The notes beneath the pieces were generated by a model. That model made no database searches. It was not told where the DNA came from and saw only the letters and a program-made list of their open reading frames with translations. DNA of 64,000 nucleotides from positions 201,715-265,714 of the forward strand of contig NW_003125395.1 of the NCBI RefSeq assembly GCF_000003605.2. Reading direction: 5' to 3'. This document shows positions 35,318 through 47,190 of this stretch, in pieces. Position 1 is the stretch's first letter. Each line of letters begins with the position of its first letter. Position numbers and translations under genes: made by a program. The DNA is from Saccoglossus kowalevskii. Its lineage: Eukaryota; Hemichordata; Enteropneusta; Harrimaniidae.

Positions 35318-35395
35318 GCTCGCTAGGTGGCGCTCTTCCTATAGAACATTTGATCGTCGTCATCTAGTAGGTTATTTTAACATCGTGCGAAATAA
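35318..35395 (+). repeat. Dispersed repeat around GCTCGCTAGGTGGCGC, copy 1
   Basis: About 75 bases resemble 35986-36060. The shared core is GCTCGCT-GGTGGCGC followed by C-TT, then an AACAT block and CATCT-GT. GC-rich cores with GGTGGCGC stand out in this AT-rich DNA and are common in short non-autonomous elements. No terminal repeats were found. Confidence 0.45.
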
Positions 35396-35985
35396 AAACA
35401 ATCACATTCTACAAATATGCATAGACCCAATCTATTATGAATGGCGTATGGTCTTTTTATTATTTTTAAAGAAATAACAAGTGCAGATACAACAGAAGAA
35501 ATGAATGATACACTATTAACGGAAGCGTTATTAGTGTAATGTTGTCTTTTTTTTTTCTGGGGGGTGTGGTACCACATGTTGATAACCAAATCGGATTATG
35601 ATTTATTTTAGTATTACTTTTGTAGTGCATACACGAGTATTCGTTTAGTGAGAATGTAACACAAGTACACCAATACACATGTGTATTGAGCGTCAGTGTA
35701 TATACCAAAGCAGACAGCACGCATGCTCTATCTAGAATATCGTTCATCGGAGGTAAACTTAATAATGAGCTACAGTGCACAATAAATAAACCACGTATTC
35801 GTAAACATAAAACAACAATGTCAACACTCATGTTCTCATATAATCTTCTATTTAAATTAAACAAATATAATTGTATACATTTTTAGTATCAATGATAGGC
35901 CTTCAGTGTTTGCTTTATATCACATGGGAGCATTTTCTTATCTTATATCTTATAGACATCAATAACGTCTTTATGTTCAAGAGTT
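35396..35985. other. Non-coding DNA between two dispersed repeat copies
   Basis: Open frames on the minus strand at 35377-35864 overlap one another in different frames and are rich in Leu, Ile and Tyr, as expected by chance in AT-rich DNA. No motif is seen. Confidence 0.45.
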
Positions 35986-36060
35986 GCTCGCTTGGTGGCG
36001 CCCTTGTAATTTAACATGTTATTTGAGTTTTGCCATCTGGTTGATTATATTCGACATAAT
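35986..36060 (+). repeat. Dispersed repeat around GCTCGCTTGGTGGCGC, copy 2
   Basis: Same orientation as the copy at 35318. The core GCTCGCTTGGTGGCGC is followed by CCTTGTAATTTAACATG and CATCTGGTTG, which align with the first copy with several substitutions and gaps. Confidence 0.45.
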
Positions 36061-36243
36061 TTCAAAAAAGGGTTGATTAGTCTGGCAACAGATAATAAAT
36101 TTTCTTTTATTCATTCATATAGCATCTTCGCAATTGTATTTTTTACGAAATCACGCATGCGCGAGAAACGGTCGATGAACTGTTTTATGTGAAAAACATG
36201 ACAGGTATCCAATCACATTTCATCTTCTTACGTTTGTACAGTA

Positions 36244-36651
<408 letters not shown>

Positions 36652-36893
36652 CAAAGTGTGTTACGGAATTTGAAAATTAGAACAGAATGATCTTTAGTCG
36701 GCAAACGAGATGTGGTCAATGACTCTCTAATATTGGAAACAAAATGGCCGCATGTCAGGCACGGCACCATTCCAAATCAATATGTAGTGGCATTGTACAA
36801 CAAGTGGGCAACATCTGTCAGACATGTCGTGAAATCATGCACAGTCAGACCGGCAGACAATTAGCCATGGTTTATGGCACAGCTCTCCATAAC

Positions 36894-37055
36894 TTAAAGC
36901 GGGAAGTCGTCACCTGCGCATGCGCCAGACGACCATAGCGTGTCATTGTTTACTAACAAGCGTCTACCCATGAGCCTTTGCGTTTTTAGCGTGTGTTGTT
37001 ATCGTCGCTTGACTCAATTCCCGTGCGTGCGCAGGTGACGACCCTCTCGCTTTAA
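36894..37055. mobile_element. 154-bp TTAA-flanked MITE with ~30-bp inverted repeats
   Basis: The body (36898-37051) is flanked by TTAA at 36894-36897 and 37052-37055. The left end begins AGCGGGAAGTCGTCACCTGC. Read on the minus strand, the right end begins AGCGAGAGGGTCGTCACCTG. They match for about 30 bases with one small gap, giving an imperfect inverted repeat containing GTCGTCACCTGCGCA. It is GC-rich and non-coding. The TTAA duplication and AG...CT termini are shared with the 124-bp family at 23.94 and 32.77 kb, though the interiors differ. Confidence 0.75.
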
Positions 37056-39364
37056 ACAAATGAAAGTAGGGACAACAGAAAACGAAATGAGCATGTAGAT
37101 TGGCTATAAGAAACATCACATGATGCTAGTAACGCATGGACTTGATCGAATAACATACATTGAGTATGGGCTATTACATTGCATGTTGCTGGGAATCCGA
37201 AAACAAGATGTTTTATATTCAACTCATAAACACGTCCTAGTCAGTTTAGCGACATTAATGTAACCCCATTTGGTCTCCATTTAACTAGCAAACAATATAC
37301 AATGAAGTTACTCTACCTTATACAAATATTTAATCTTAAACTTGTATGCGTTAATATTTTATGAATTCGTCAAGAGGTAGCCTTGCTCCAAATAAAACAC
37401 TGCATCGAACGCAGACAGACATAATTACTGACCCACGTCGTTGATTACAAATTGGCGCTCATAATACCTGAAGCGTATTCGTGTTCAGGGTAGTTTTCTA
37501 TTTTGCTTACGTCATTCCCACGCGTGATGTATTACGTGTTTAGTATTTCAACCGTTTGAGTCGTATCCAAAAAAGGTAATATCTGTGAGCTATTGAGGTA
37601 CACAGCGTAAAATGAAAAAAAAAATAATAAAAATCCTGCCCCAAAGCCAACTTTCTGTCGCGCTACGCGTTGATATGCCGTATACTAGTATACTGATTGA
37701 GGGCGTATTTTTACGTTGACGCAGCCTGGGTATGCGTTCATCATGGAACGTGCTTTTTGTCATTTTCACGAAATCTGGGAGCAAGAAAGACGATTTTGGT
37801 CGCGAGTACAAGCTCACTTAATTGGATAGCATTTCAAGAAAGTTTTTTTTATTACGAATTCTGTTTGTGAAAAAACCTCACATAAATGCTACGAAAAACG
37901 GCCCGTGTTTTGTTAACATTTTAATTTAATCACATCTTAATAAAAAAAAACGTGTTTTTTGTTTCGAAATTTAGTACTGTAAATGTTTCTGTAACTAAAT
38001 TTCTTGATTGGAAATAAACGTATATAATATGTATGCTAAAAATCATAAAAATATTTCTATAATTTATTTTCAGGGCTGTATGTATCTTATTTACTTTACG
38101 CTCAATGAACTGTTCGTGACAGTTTATATTAGTTTTGAAATGAACAATAATACTTAGGGCAATGCCTTACTCTGAGTTTTTTTTTTTTTTTTGTTGCGGT
38201 TTTCAAAGTGATCGCTGTTCGGCGCATGCGTATCATAGAAGAAATAGATCGCGCGAGATCTAGTGACGATTGCGTTGCAGTTTCCCGGCTTAATAAACAG
38301 TTATTATTTATGTCTTATTTACTCTTTCAGCGATTTAATACGTTCCATAAGATGCTTACCCTAACTGAATCCAAAATCACGGCACAATCCAAAGTTGAGG
38401 GCGCGACTCGTATCTTCGTCACAGTATTAGTAATATTAGTTATCGCGTAGGGCGCACTTCGTTTTAGCGTGGAAATGTCGTTCTAATTTCCAAGTACTTT
38501 ACCACACATGGACATGACGAGCCGGGTATTTATTTCCTCATGTTTGCCAACTTGTCTTTGTTCGGATTGTATACTGCTGGGATTGTATTCACATGACGTG
38601 TTTAAGTAACTCTTTTAAATATTTTTTAAATCTGTACTTTAGGTCTATATCAATAATATTAAGACAAAGGTAAGGGATAATTTTGACATTACATAATGCA
38701 TTTCTCATACAGAAAAGCTTACTTGTTCAAGATGTATGAGGGGGAATATAGTTAGGTATTGGACGTCGCCCTAATCTGCTTGATGCTTAATCTGCTTGCC
38801 TTACGCACATTTTCCTCACTGTTACAATGTGACAAATACACAATGTTACAACTAAGGTGAGTGTGTCACATCGCAAAGCATCATGGGAACAAAACGAGTG
38901 ATCGGGTCGCAAGGAACTGGAAGAAAGCAAAATAATATGGATTTTCCATTTTGCTGTACTTACGTAAAAACGAAAGTGCTTAAAATACTACACTCTTTGA
39001 GCTCGAGGGCACTCTTTATATATCCTCTGGTATGAATTCAGCCAATTACATATAGCGCCTATACGCACTCGCCACCACAGTCGAGAATATTATACGTCTC
39101 ATGATATGATGGTTTATTACCCATATTATTCGTGAAAAATACAATTCTGAAATAGGAACAAAATAAATATATTTACAGGTAAAAGGAATTTAAAAATAGC
39201 TTTAGGAAGCTAATCTTGTCAAATTCCTTTAAACATAAATGAATAAATATACATTAATTTAAATATTTGGCGCTAAACTGATTAAGTAAATAGAAAAAAA
39301 ATGCAGCCATATAATACTTCATGACAATACTGTTTCTACAAAAGCGAAAAATATATTAAAGAAT
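37056..39364. other. Non-coding DNA with a 16-T run
   Basis: No gene is recognised. A run of 16 T at 38177-38192 could be the poly-A tail of a minus-strand retroposed copy, but no body was identified next to it. Open frames at 37590-37817 (minus) and 38208-38450 (plus) are GC-richer than average and free of stops for 75-80 codons, without any motif I know. GGCGCATGCG occurs at about 38221. Confidence 0.4.
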
Positions 39365-40400
39365 CAAAATAAAGTTATGTGGTGTATCTCGTCAATAGTA
39401 AATCTTCCAGTTTTTGTTTGAATATAAGATTTGGTTGTGATGTGACAGGCAGACTGTTCCATAATTTAGTTCCTAAATACGAGATTGAACATTGGCCTAT
39501 AGTTGTATTCATTTTTTAAACAAGTAATTCACATAGGTGCCTTTGTCTGGTATTGTGACAATGCTGAATGTACTTAAAGTTGTGTTTGCATAGAGTGTGG
39601 AAGATTACCATGGATAATATCATATACAAAGCCACAAATTGAATATGTACACAATTTAGCGACATCAAGAATTATAAGTTTTTTGAAAATAGGTGCAGAA
39701 TGGGCAGTAAAATCAAAGAAAGATATCAATCTTGCAATTTTTGTCTGTGCTGTTATAATGCTTTTCAAATTTGTAGGATATGTGTTCCCTCAGACTTCTA
39801 ATCCATAAGTAATACGGGGTTCAATTAGTGTTTGGTATAACAAGAAAGAAAAAAATTGGGAAACATAATGTCGTAACTTCAGTAGGACGCATATCTTTTT
39901 CCGGATAAGATTAGTAATTTTTGTTATATGTTTTTCCCATGTCAAATGTCTGTCAATTTCAATTCCCACGAAAGTCGCCATTTCATCATCGTTCGATGGG
40001 GAAGTTTTTACAGACAATGATCCTACTACTCTAAATGATGTACGTTGGCCCCTAATAATCATGTAATTTGTTTTTGAGCAATTTATTGTCAACTTATTTG
40101 TATCACACCAATCAACTACATTATTGATTATTCATTAACAGTAGATAAATCTATGTCAGAACCTGATGGCAATGTGTGAAATGCATTTGAGTCATCTGCA
40201 AATAACCTAAAGCTGAAATAGTCTGAAGAATTTGGAAAGTTATTAATATAAATCAAAAATAATGTTGGGCCAAGAATTGACCCTTGAGGGACATCACGTG
40301 ATATATGACACACGCATCATACACAACCTTTTATTTTGCAACAGTGATAATGGCATTAAAAAAAAAATACAAACTGATATCACAATAGAAACACTCGGTG
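39365..40400 (-). pseudogene. LINE ORF2 3' fragment (CR1/Jockey group), 5'-truncated
   Basis: The C-terminal half of a non-LTR retrotransposon reverse transcriptase. In order on the minus strand are DVPQGSILGPTLFLIYINN (about 40240-40300), FRLFADDSNAFHT with the catalytic FADD (about 40180-40210), DWCDTNKLTINCSKTNYMI and GIEIDRHLTWEKHI (thumb region), RITYGLEV (about 39790-39810), and a C-terminal SISYLGTKLWNSLPVTSQP block ending in LLLTRYTT and a stop near 39385. Frameshifts near 40130 and 39580, and a TGA after YGLEV where the family has Trp, make it dead. Upstream of 40313 RT-like sequence (YQFVFF) continues in broken frames to about 40400, perhaps further. The -SIS--G--LWNSLP- tail is shared by CR1, Rex and Jockey-type elements, so I do not name a clade. 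Confidence 0.75.
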
Positions 40401-41265
40401 GGAGTTTATTTCACTCAGTTAACAGAACAGACATTGACACATATCATCAGGGACCGCATGCCATAAACTAAAATTACATTACTCGGTATCGCAATAGCCA
40501 CTCTAATGACAATGTCGTTGCAGCCATATAATCGAGTGTTTACTGTTCTATTTATATTATGTAAATTTCATTGATTATGTCCTCCATTCATATTTATTCA
40601 TACAAATCGCCAACGTCTCAAGAACAGGTGGTGCTGTGTTGTTATTATCCATGATATACAATACTACTGAGGGACTCCTTTATAAATGACACTTGAGGCT
40701 ACACTCACTCCTTTTTGTTTCCTTTATTTTTTCGCATCTCCCACAAAGACTATTAATACACTCACTCCTGGGATGCGTCTAATCAAGGTCATTTTTTCAT
40801 GTAAAAAGATTTATGCAACATAATAAAAACAAACAAAACAAATTGACCAGGAACATTTTGCGAGGCCAGTGGCAAGGATTCGCCACGATGCGCGACCCTA
40901 TTTATAAATACGGCTATAGTTATTGTTATATTTACATATTGATAGTGTTTGCACACTGTCGTTCGATTTCATTCGACTCGCAAGATAAGCTGCACAAATT
41001 ATTTGTTTCATGAAAAACGTACTGTAGAACAAACGTCGTCGACACCGGCAGTGAACATGGTTCACCACGCTAATAACGTCAGTATACTTAGCCCCTCCCC
41101 AAAGAGTATGTTGCATACTAATCCCCGAATCCATGAGAAAATGTGACACAGTGGCGACAACAGCAACTATGCAAATAGTGCCATCGGTGCCAATCCAATA
41201 ATCGTGGTTACTTAATGATAACTATACCACACATAGAGGTTGCGCAGTAATACATTTTAGTTACC

Positions 41266-41296
<31 letters not shown>

Positions 41297-41342
41297 CACT
41301 AATGATTGTATATTAAAACCTTACACTTATGTGCATTCTTTC
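40401..41342. other. Non-coding DNA ending in a 27-base A run
   Basis: No gene is recognised. The first 100 bases may be more of the decayed LINE. A run of 27 A at 41270-41296 could be the tail of a plus-strand retroposed element, perhaps a SINE, whose body would lie in the 100-300 bases to its left. That body has no A or B box that I can identify. Confidence 0.4.
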
Positions 41343-41770
41343 TAAAAAATAATAGGCCCCCTAGGGTTGGCAGCATATTGGCAAACCATACACCCTATTG
41401 CGGACGCAATGTACATTTAGTACCCCCTAGAGCAGACATATTGAAGAAAAACACCCCCTATTGCAGACATATTTTGAGAACACCTCACCCCATATTGTGA
41501 GCATTCTCTGCCGTTGTTTGCACTCAAGTGGAGTGTGATCAACTCAAGCAAGCTAATTATGGTTGCTCTGTATGCACACTCCTGTTGGTATCATTCGTTT
41601 TTTTATGGGGCCGCCAATTCGGGGCCTAGGGCGGTGTATGGGATTGGTTGTTGCAAGAGAGGGCCTACAGCGGGCGCAGCAACCCTGTGAGTTTATTCAT
41701 GGGGGCCTAGCGCAGACATTAGCATTTTTAAGGGGGCCTATTTACCTTCACGCGGACCCGCTTTAGAAGG
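41343..41770. repeat. Degenerate C/G-rich minisatellite with both orientations
   Basis: Strand-skewed blocks containing CCCCCTA-nnGCAGACATATT recur near 41350, 41390, 41430 and 41457. From about 41605 to 41750 comes a G-rich series (GGGGCCTAG-GC, GGGGGCCTAGCGCAGACATT). Units are roughly 25-45 bases apart and imperfect. The shared GCAGACAT core links the C-rich and G-rich halves. The composition differs sharply from the AT-rich surroundings. Apparent open frames across it (41306-41500, 41563-41766) are products of the repeat. Confidence 0.55.
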
Positions 41771-44700
41771 TAAAACACCGCCCTTCCCCGCTAAATTTGG
41801 AACGCACATGGGGTAGTAACGGCATATAGAGTGACCCCCCGGGATGGGTTGTACACTTTTAAGTATTCAGAACCGGTTTAGCTCGACTACAGAATCACAC
41901 CCCAAATATAAATAAATTAGGTGGCCACAGTAGCGTGATCCAGGCTGCTGCATAATTCTATTGTCGACAGGTAGGTAGCCAAAACACGAAACAATGAGAC
42001 AATGCCACCACATGGTATAGCAATATTGTAAACGATCCCAGACGTCACGTGTTCTTGTAAAGTACGAGTAAGCGTAATAAAAGCATTCCGTGGCAGACAC
42101 AGGCGGCGCCCATGTTGCTTTCACGTCTGGAGTCGAAATAATGAGCCCACTCAGAGAATCGCTGTCTTGACATTCTGTGCCATACAGAGTTAGAAAAACT
42201 GACATGAATTCAAATTAAGACGAACCTAGTACAATTTACTTTGCAGATTTGTTAATGCTTCTAAGCTTGAAATCGACAGTAGAACTTTCAGCCCTAAGAC
42301 TTATAACACTGACGCTAGAGAAGGGGGGGGGGCTTTAAAAACAGCAGTATTGACACTATGACACTGATTATCTCAGCGAAATAAATTTAGACACGTAAAA
42401 AACACGCGATGAAACTACATGTTAAATTGTTACAGTAGTAATCATCATTTCCTCCAATCGACTGTTTTAATGAATCGGAACTCAGACGCGCCGCGGCATA
42501 AGTGTAGCGATTGATCACCATTGTCGTTACGTACGTAGATGTCTTCGAGCGATATACTGCGTATTACACAAGATTTATTTCAGTCTGTACTGTAATGTCT
42601 GTTTGTTCGTAATTGGACCTACGGAGTAGACATATTTATTGACCAAGTTAAAACATGTCCTTGAACGACTTCTCTTGGATAGCTTATTAGAATGTACCTA
42701 CTAAACATCCCGAATAACACTTTTTGGGGATGCATTAGCATTGCAATAAAACAGTGACTCCGGTTAAACTGGTACATGGAAGATCTAAATCGATTAACGG
42801 TATTCGCTTTTATGGCAGGCACCCGTCTAATTAGAATAGGACTAACGTAAACTAACACTTACATAACAGCGTGTCGTCTATCCTGTAGATAACTCGTTAT
42901 AAAAACGTACTAATTCGGAAGACAACTTAACTCAAAAAGCTTTTGATGGACAATACGTATGAACACTGATATAGAGGCGCCTTCTTGACTGGTGTAATGA
43001 TGACCTTCTGCATGATGTCGATTTCGCTCACTATAATGATCCCTGTGTTATGTGTTTCAATCCCTACTCTCAGCTCAGCAGCGCGTGATATAAAAAAGAA
43101 AACACTCTTATTCATTTCCGGATTTTATAATACGTAATGTCGGGAGTTGATGTGAACAATAAAGCTAGTAGGATGTTTTTAATTTCCCTTTCAAATGTTT
43201 CGTAATCATATTTCACCAGCTGTTTCGTGAAATACTGATCTTCCAAATCCAGAAACAAAAAATAGATTCCGGATATATCAAAAACACCGACGTCAATCAG
43301 ACAAGCCGTATGTTACTTATACTAACATCTATGCAACATAACCAAAACCCATATTGAATCCTTCCTTAGCAATTACGTTGTTAAAGTCACAAGCAATCAG
43401 GTGATGGATATGCGCAGGTATTATTGGTATTTGCGACCATGCTCACGTGTTTAAATTCCATCTATACGTCCATTAGTATTTGTTTTTATCTCTTATGATA
43501 TATCCGCATAGTGCCTGCTGGGTTTTTGATATTCAATTCTTTATTTTCACAAATTGAGTTCCTTTATCAATATCGACGATTTCGGCTCCCCAAATTCACT
43601 GCAACTAACTGTCTCACTAATTTGCGCACTTATTTCGACCACAATTGATCATTAGGTATTATTGCTGAACGAAATAAGGTCAATCTTCTCAAGATCTGTG
43701 TCTTCTGTGTAATGTAATACCAACTAGTGATACCGTGGGCGTAAGTATATTGAAGACAATCAATATTGTTGGGTGCATCGGCCATCGCAAACTATGTGTT
43801 AGTGAAAATCCGCGAAAGATAAGATTTTTTTCCAAATATTTCAGCACCGGAACAACACAATTATTTTGAACAATGCTTGCCGAGGCACAGTGCGCAAACA
43901 CTATGTGATACATCTATTCATTTTCTATAAACAAACAATTTAACACTGGAAATATTAAAGACAAGGTTAGAACACATATAAGTATAACAACATGAATAAA
44001 TATAATATCTATAATACCATGACCGCACTCAACAAGAAATTATCCCATTATTTGTAACTTAGTTTTTGGATCTAAACTAGATTCACGTATAATGAACTGA
44101 GATAAAATATAGGTATAACTAGATATTCTACAACACAATCCCATATCAAAGGAATGCTGCTGAGGCTTCATCGGGGGCCAACATTCAAACAATGTACCTA
44201 GTTTCAATTTCTTCCCAAACTGATATAAGCAATATAAACGTAATTAGTATGTAAATTAGCTAATTACAATGGTTATGCTTATTCAATCAGTAATACAGCT
44301 ACATCAATTTCTATGTTAGGACATTGTAATATTATACTAACAGAACACCCGAATGGGAGTTAATTAGTAATGTAAATTATCTAATTAATATTGACAAAAT
44401 ACATGTGAATAAACTATTGCTGTAAATAACAAACATGCTGCAAAACGTGTATTATTATGCAAACTGACAGAATAATTAAACACTTATTTGATGATGACGT
44501 TTATAATGCATATCGCTACGTTTAGCGTGAAATATCAGTTAGTGCACCACGGTCATGTGACAAAATACAATACGCTTCATAAATCACTAATTCACACCGA
44601 TTTATATACAAATTATACTCTCATTTATTAAACAGGCCATCAATTCAATAATTTCATTTCCAAGTGTATATATACAAAGGCGCATATATCAGTCACACGC

Positions 44701-45257
44701 GGACATTTCCCACAAGAAATACTAGTAGATATAAACACATATAAGTTTGGGTGATGCCAGTAAATAAAGCGGTTTGATTGTGCTAAATGTTGAACACAAC
44801 ACTTAATGTGGCAAAATGAGAGAAAGTAGAAGAACTGATGCAGTTCTTACACGCACCAGTGGAGCAAATAATTACTCAAGTGGAACACCCACGGCGCTAT
44901 GCACTCTGTAGTGCAATCGACGTTTCCAAATGAGTTGATTTGTTCATCAAGAAGTGATAAAACGAAAATTGCAGAACAAATTCTAGAAGAGCAAAGGTTA
45001 GTATAAACAACACAAACCATCAGATAAGAACATTATATATATATATATATAATTGCCAGTAAAATTGATCTCGAAAGGGCAAATGAGGTATTTTCATATT
45101 TAGAATTAACGCTAGCGGATAACTATTAAATTCGATCTAGCAATATTGCACTAGCCAACATGCACTTTCTTTAGATATTCAATATATAGATCATCCCAGA
45201 GACCAATGTTACTGAGAAGTCTACCTACCCATCATGCATAGTGTTGCATTTGCTTTC

Positions 45258-45297
<40 letters not shown>

Positions 45298-47050
45298 AGA
45301 ACGTATTATTAATTGAAGTGTTTTACATGACCCGTAAATGTTCAAGCACGTACCAGAATTACAATCATAATCAATCAGCTAATCAATCAATATATCACGA
45401 AATTTATCAATAAAATAATGCCCGAGGAACTTTATATAATTTTATATAAAATTCTCATTCTCCGATTATCATTACTTGTGCAATAAATTAAGATGACGGC
45501 GAATCATTATAACCATTCAATCACATTGCATAACACACTGCCATATCTCCATGTGTGGCATTCTTTCTCACGGTTAATGCCCAATCAATGCTTGTGATCA
45601 CTGTTCAGTCGAATTACTCATTACACGTGCGCTAGACGTAAAATCTGTGCCCTGATCATAATGATAGTTTGAGGAGGAACGATATATCACATGATATAGC
45701 CAGGTATGAACACATTCATTTATATTATATCATGGACGTCCCAGGATATTTATACAGAACACGAGGACTCGATATGCAAATTACAACAGCTGCCACTCTT
45801 GTACACGTGTACTGCATAATGTAATACCTGTTGAAGGACCTTTATATAATATTCTGTTTGACAATAGGGTCATGGACCGCTTTCTCTGGTACGAAATTGG
45901 TACTGGATCGTTGACGGAGCGCACTGAATGTATTCAGATAAGTGAACTTCCCCCCCCAAATATATGTATATTGTTTTGGGTGTCAAAATCACATAAAAGA
46001 TTGGTACTCTTATTCAAGAAATATAAACGAACTTCTCATGAATTATTAAAATGGAATTACAGTACCTTCAATTTTGTCACATATACAGTCACATTTATAC
46101 ACGCAATGATTTCATACCATAAATATAGAGGGAAATTAATACCCTGCCACAACAGACGCCTCGTGAATTCCCCTGTGTGTTTATAGCAATATGTTAGAAC
46201 ACATATGTATTCGCACATCTGCTTTTCGAAGGCAACGTAGTATAGGTCACAAAATGATATTCATTGTAATTCATTTGATGTCGATGTTCAGCTCATCTCG
46301 TCAGTTCGGTGAGATTGGCATAAGAGTGTATACCTTGTTACTTGGTTACAACTGAATGATAACAAACGTTCAAATATCAATGCCCAGACTAATCATACAT
46401 GCTTGACAAAGTTTCAACTAAAAGAATAGTACCATTCTACTACTGATGAGATTGCAAACCCATTACAATATAGCTTTAATGGAAAGGGGGTCAGGTATAT
46501 AATTACACGGGGGAAAAAGTCACGCGTATATAAGATCATGCTGGAGGAGCAATGTTGCCTAATATACTGTGTCGTAATTACACTAAGTATCGAATATGCC
46601 ACTAAAAATACACACAAAAGGTGATGATGTTACTACACGCTACACTTCAAAACCACACTAATGGATATTAATGCAGCATTTCAGTCGTTGGAACAATCTG
46701 CGTCATCAAAACAAGACTTAATCTGTTCATCAATAAGTGATAAATACGCTCCGATAAGAAGCAAGATAGATATCGTTTAAATTCCTTCCCTCGGGGAATA
46801 ACTGAAAACGCCGAGCTTCTAAACATTCTAAAGGAGGTATGTAATTACGAACAATTGAGTTGAGAACATTTGGCAAATAGTCAACATGTTTAGTTTCACG
46901 TTACATGATGTCAACATTTACCTAAATGAGCGTTCAACACAACATCATGTGATTTTGAGATTTTTTGATTAGAAAATGTAAATAAATTGAATATACTAAT
47001 ACACCTTATAATTAATGTAAAACAATTTAATAAGGAAATCAAAATTTTAA
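41771..47050. other. Non-coding DNA with microsatellites
   Basis: No host gene is recognised. A 112-codon minus-strand frame at 41867-42205 has balanced composition (TPDVKATWAPPVSATECFYY) but no known motif. There are ten G in a row at 42323-42332. TAATTAGTATGTAAATTAGC at 44241 is echoed by a near-identical TAATTA-rich block at 44361-44387. TA microsatellites lie at 45034-45052 and 45261-45294. An open frame at 45872-46186 (104 codons) looks like chance. Confidence 0.4.
45261..45294. repeat. TA microsatellite
   Basis: Seventeen uninterrupted TA units, ending in TAGTAAG. Confidence 0.95.
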
Positions 47051-47190
47051 GAAATCATAATGTGTTCTGAGAATCACAATACGTTGACAAAATACATTCA
47101 GGTGATCACAATGCATTCTGAGAATCACAACTCATTCTAAAATTACAAAACATTCAAAGAATCACAAAGCATCCTACGAATCATACTACA
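47051..47190. repeat. Short degenerate tandem repeat (GAATCACAA unit)
   Basis: About six imperfect copies of a unit of roughly 20-25 bases near GAATCACAATGCATTCTGA, at about 47053, 47080, 47112, 47125, 47158 and 47177. No gene overlaps it. Confidence 0.6.

Noticed and set aside
35377-35864. 132-codon minus-strand frame
   Set aside because: Overlapped by other frames on both strands, with Leu/Tyr/Ser-rich chance composition and no motif.
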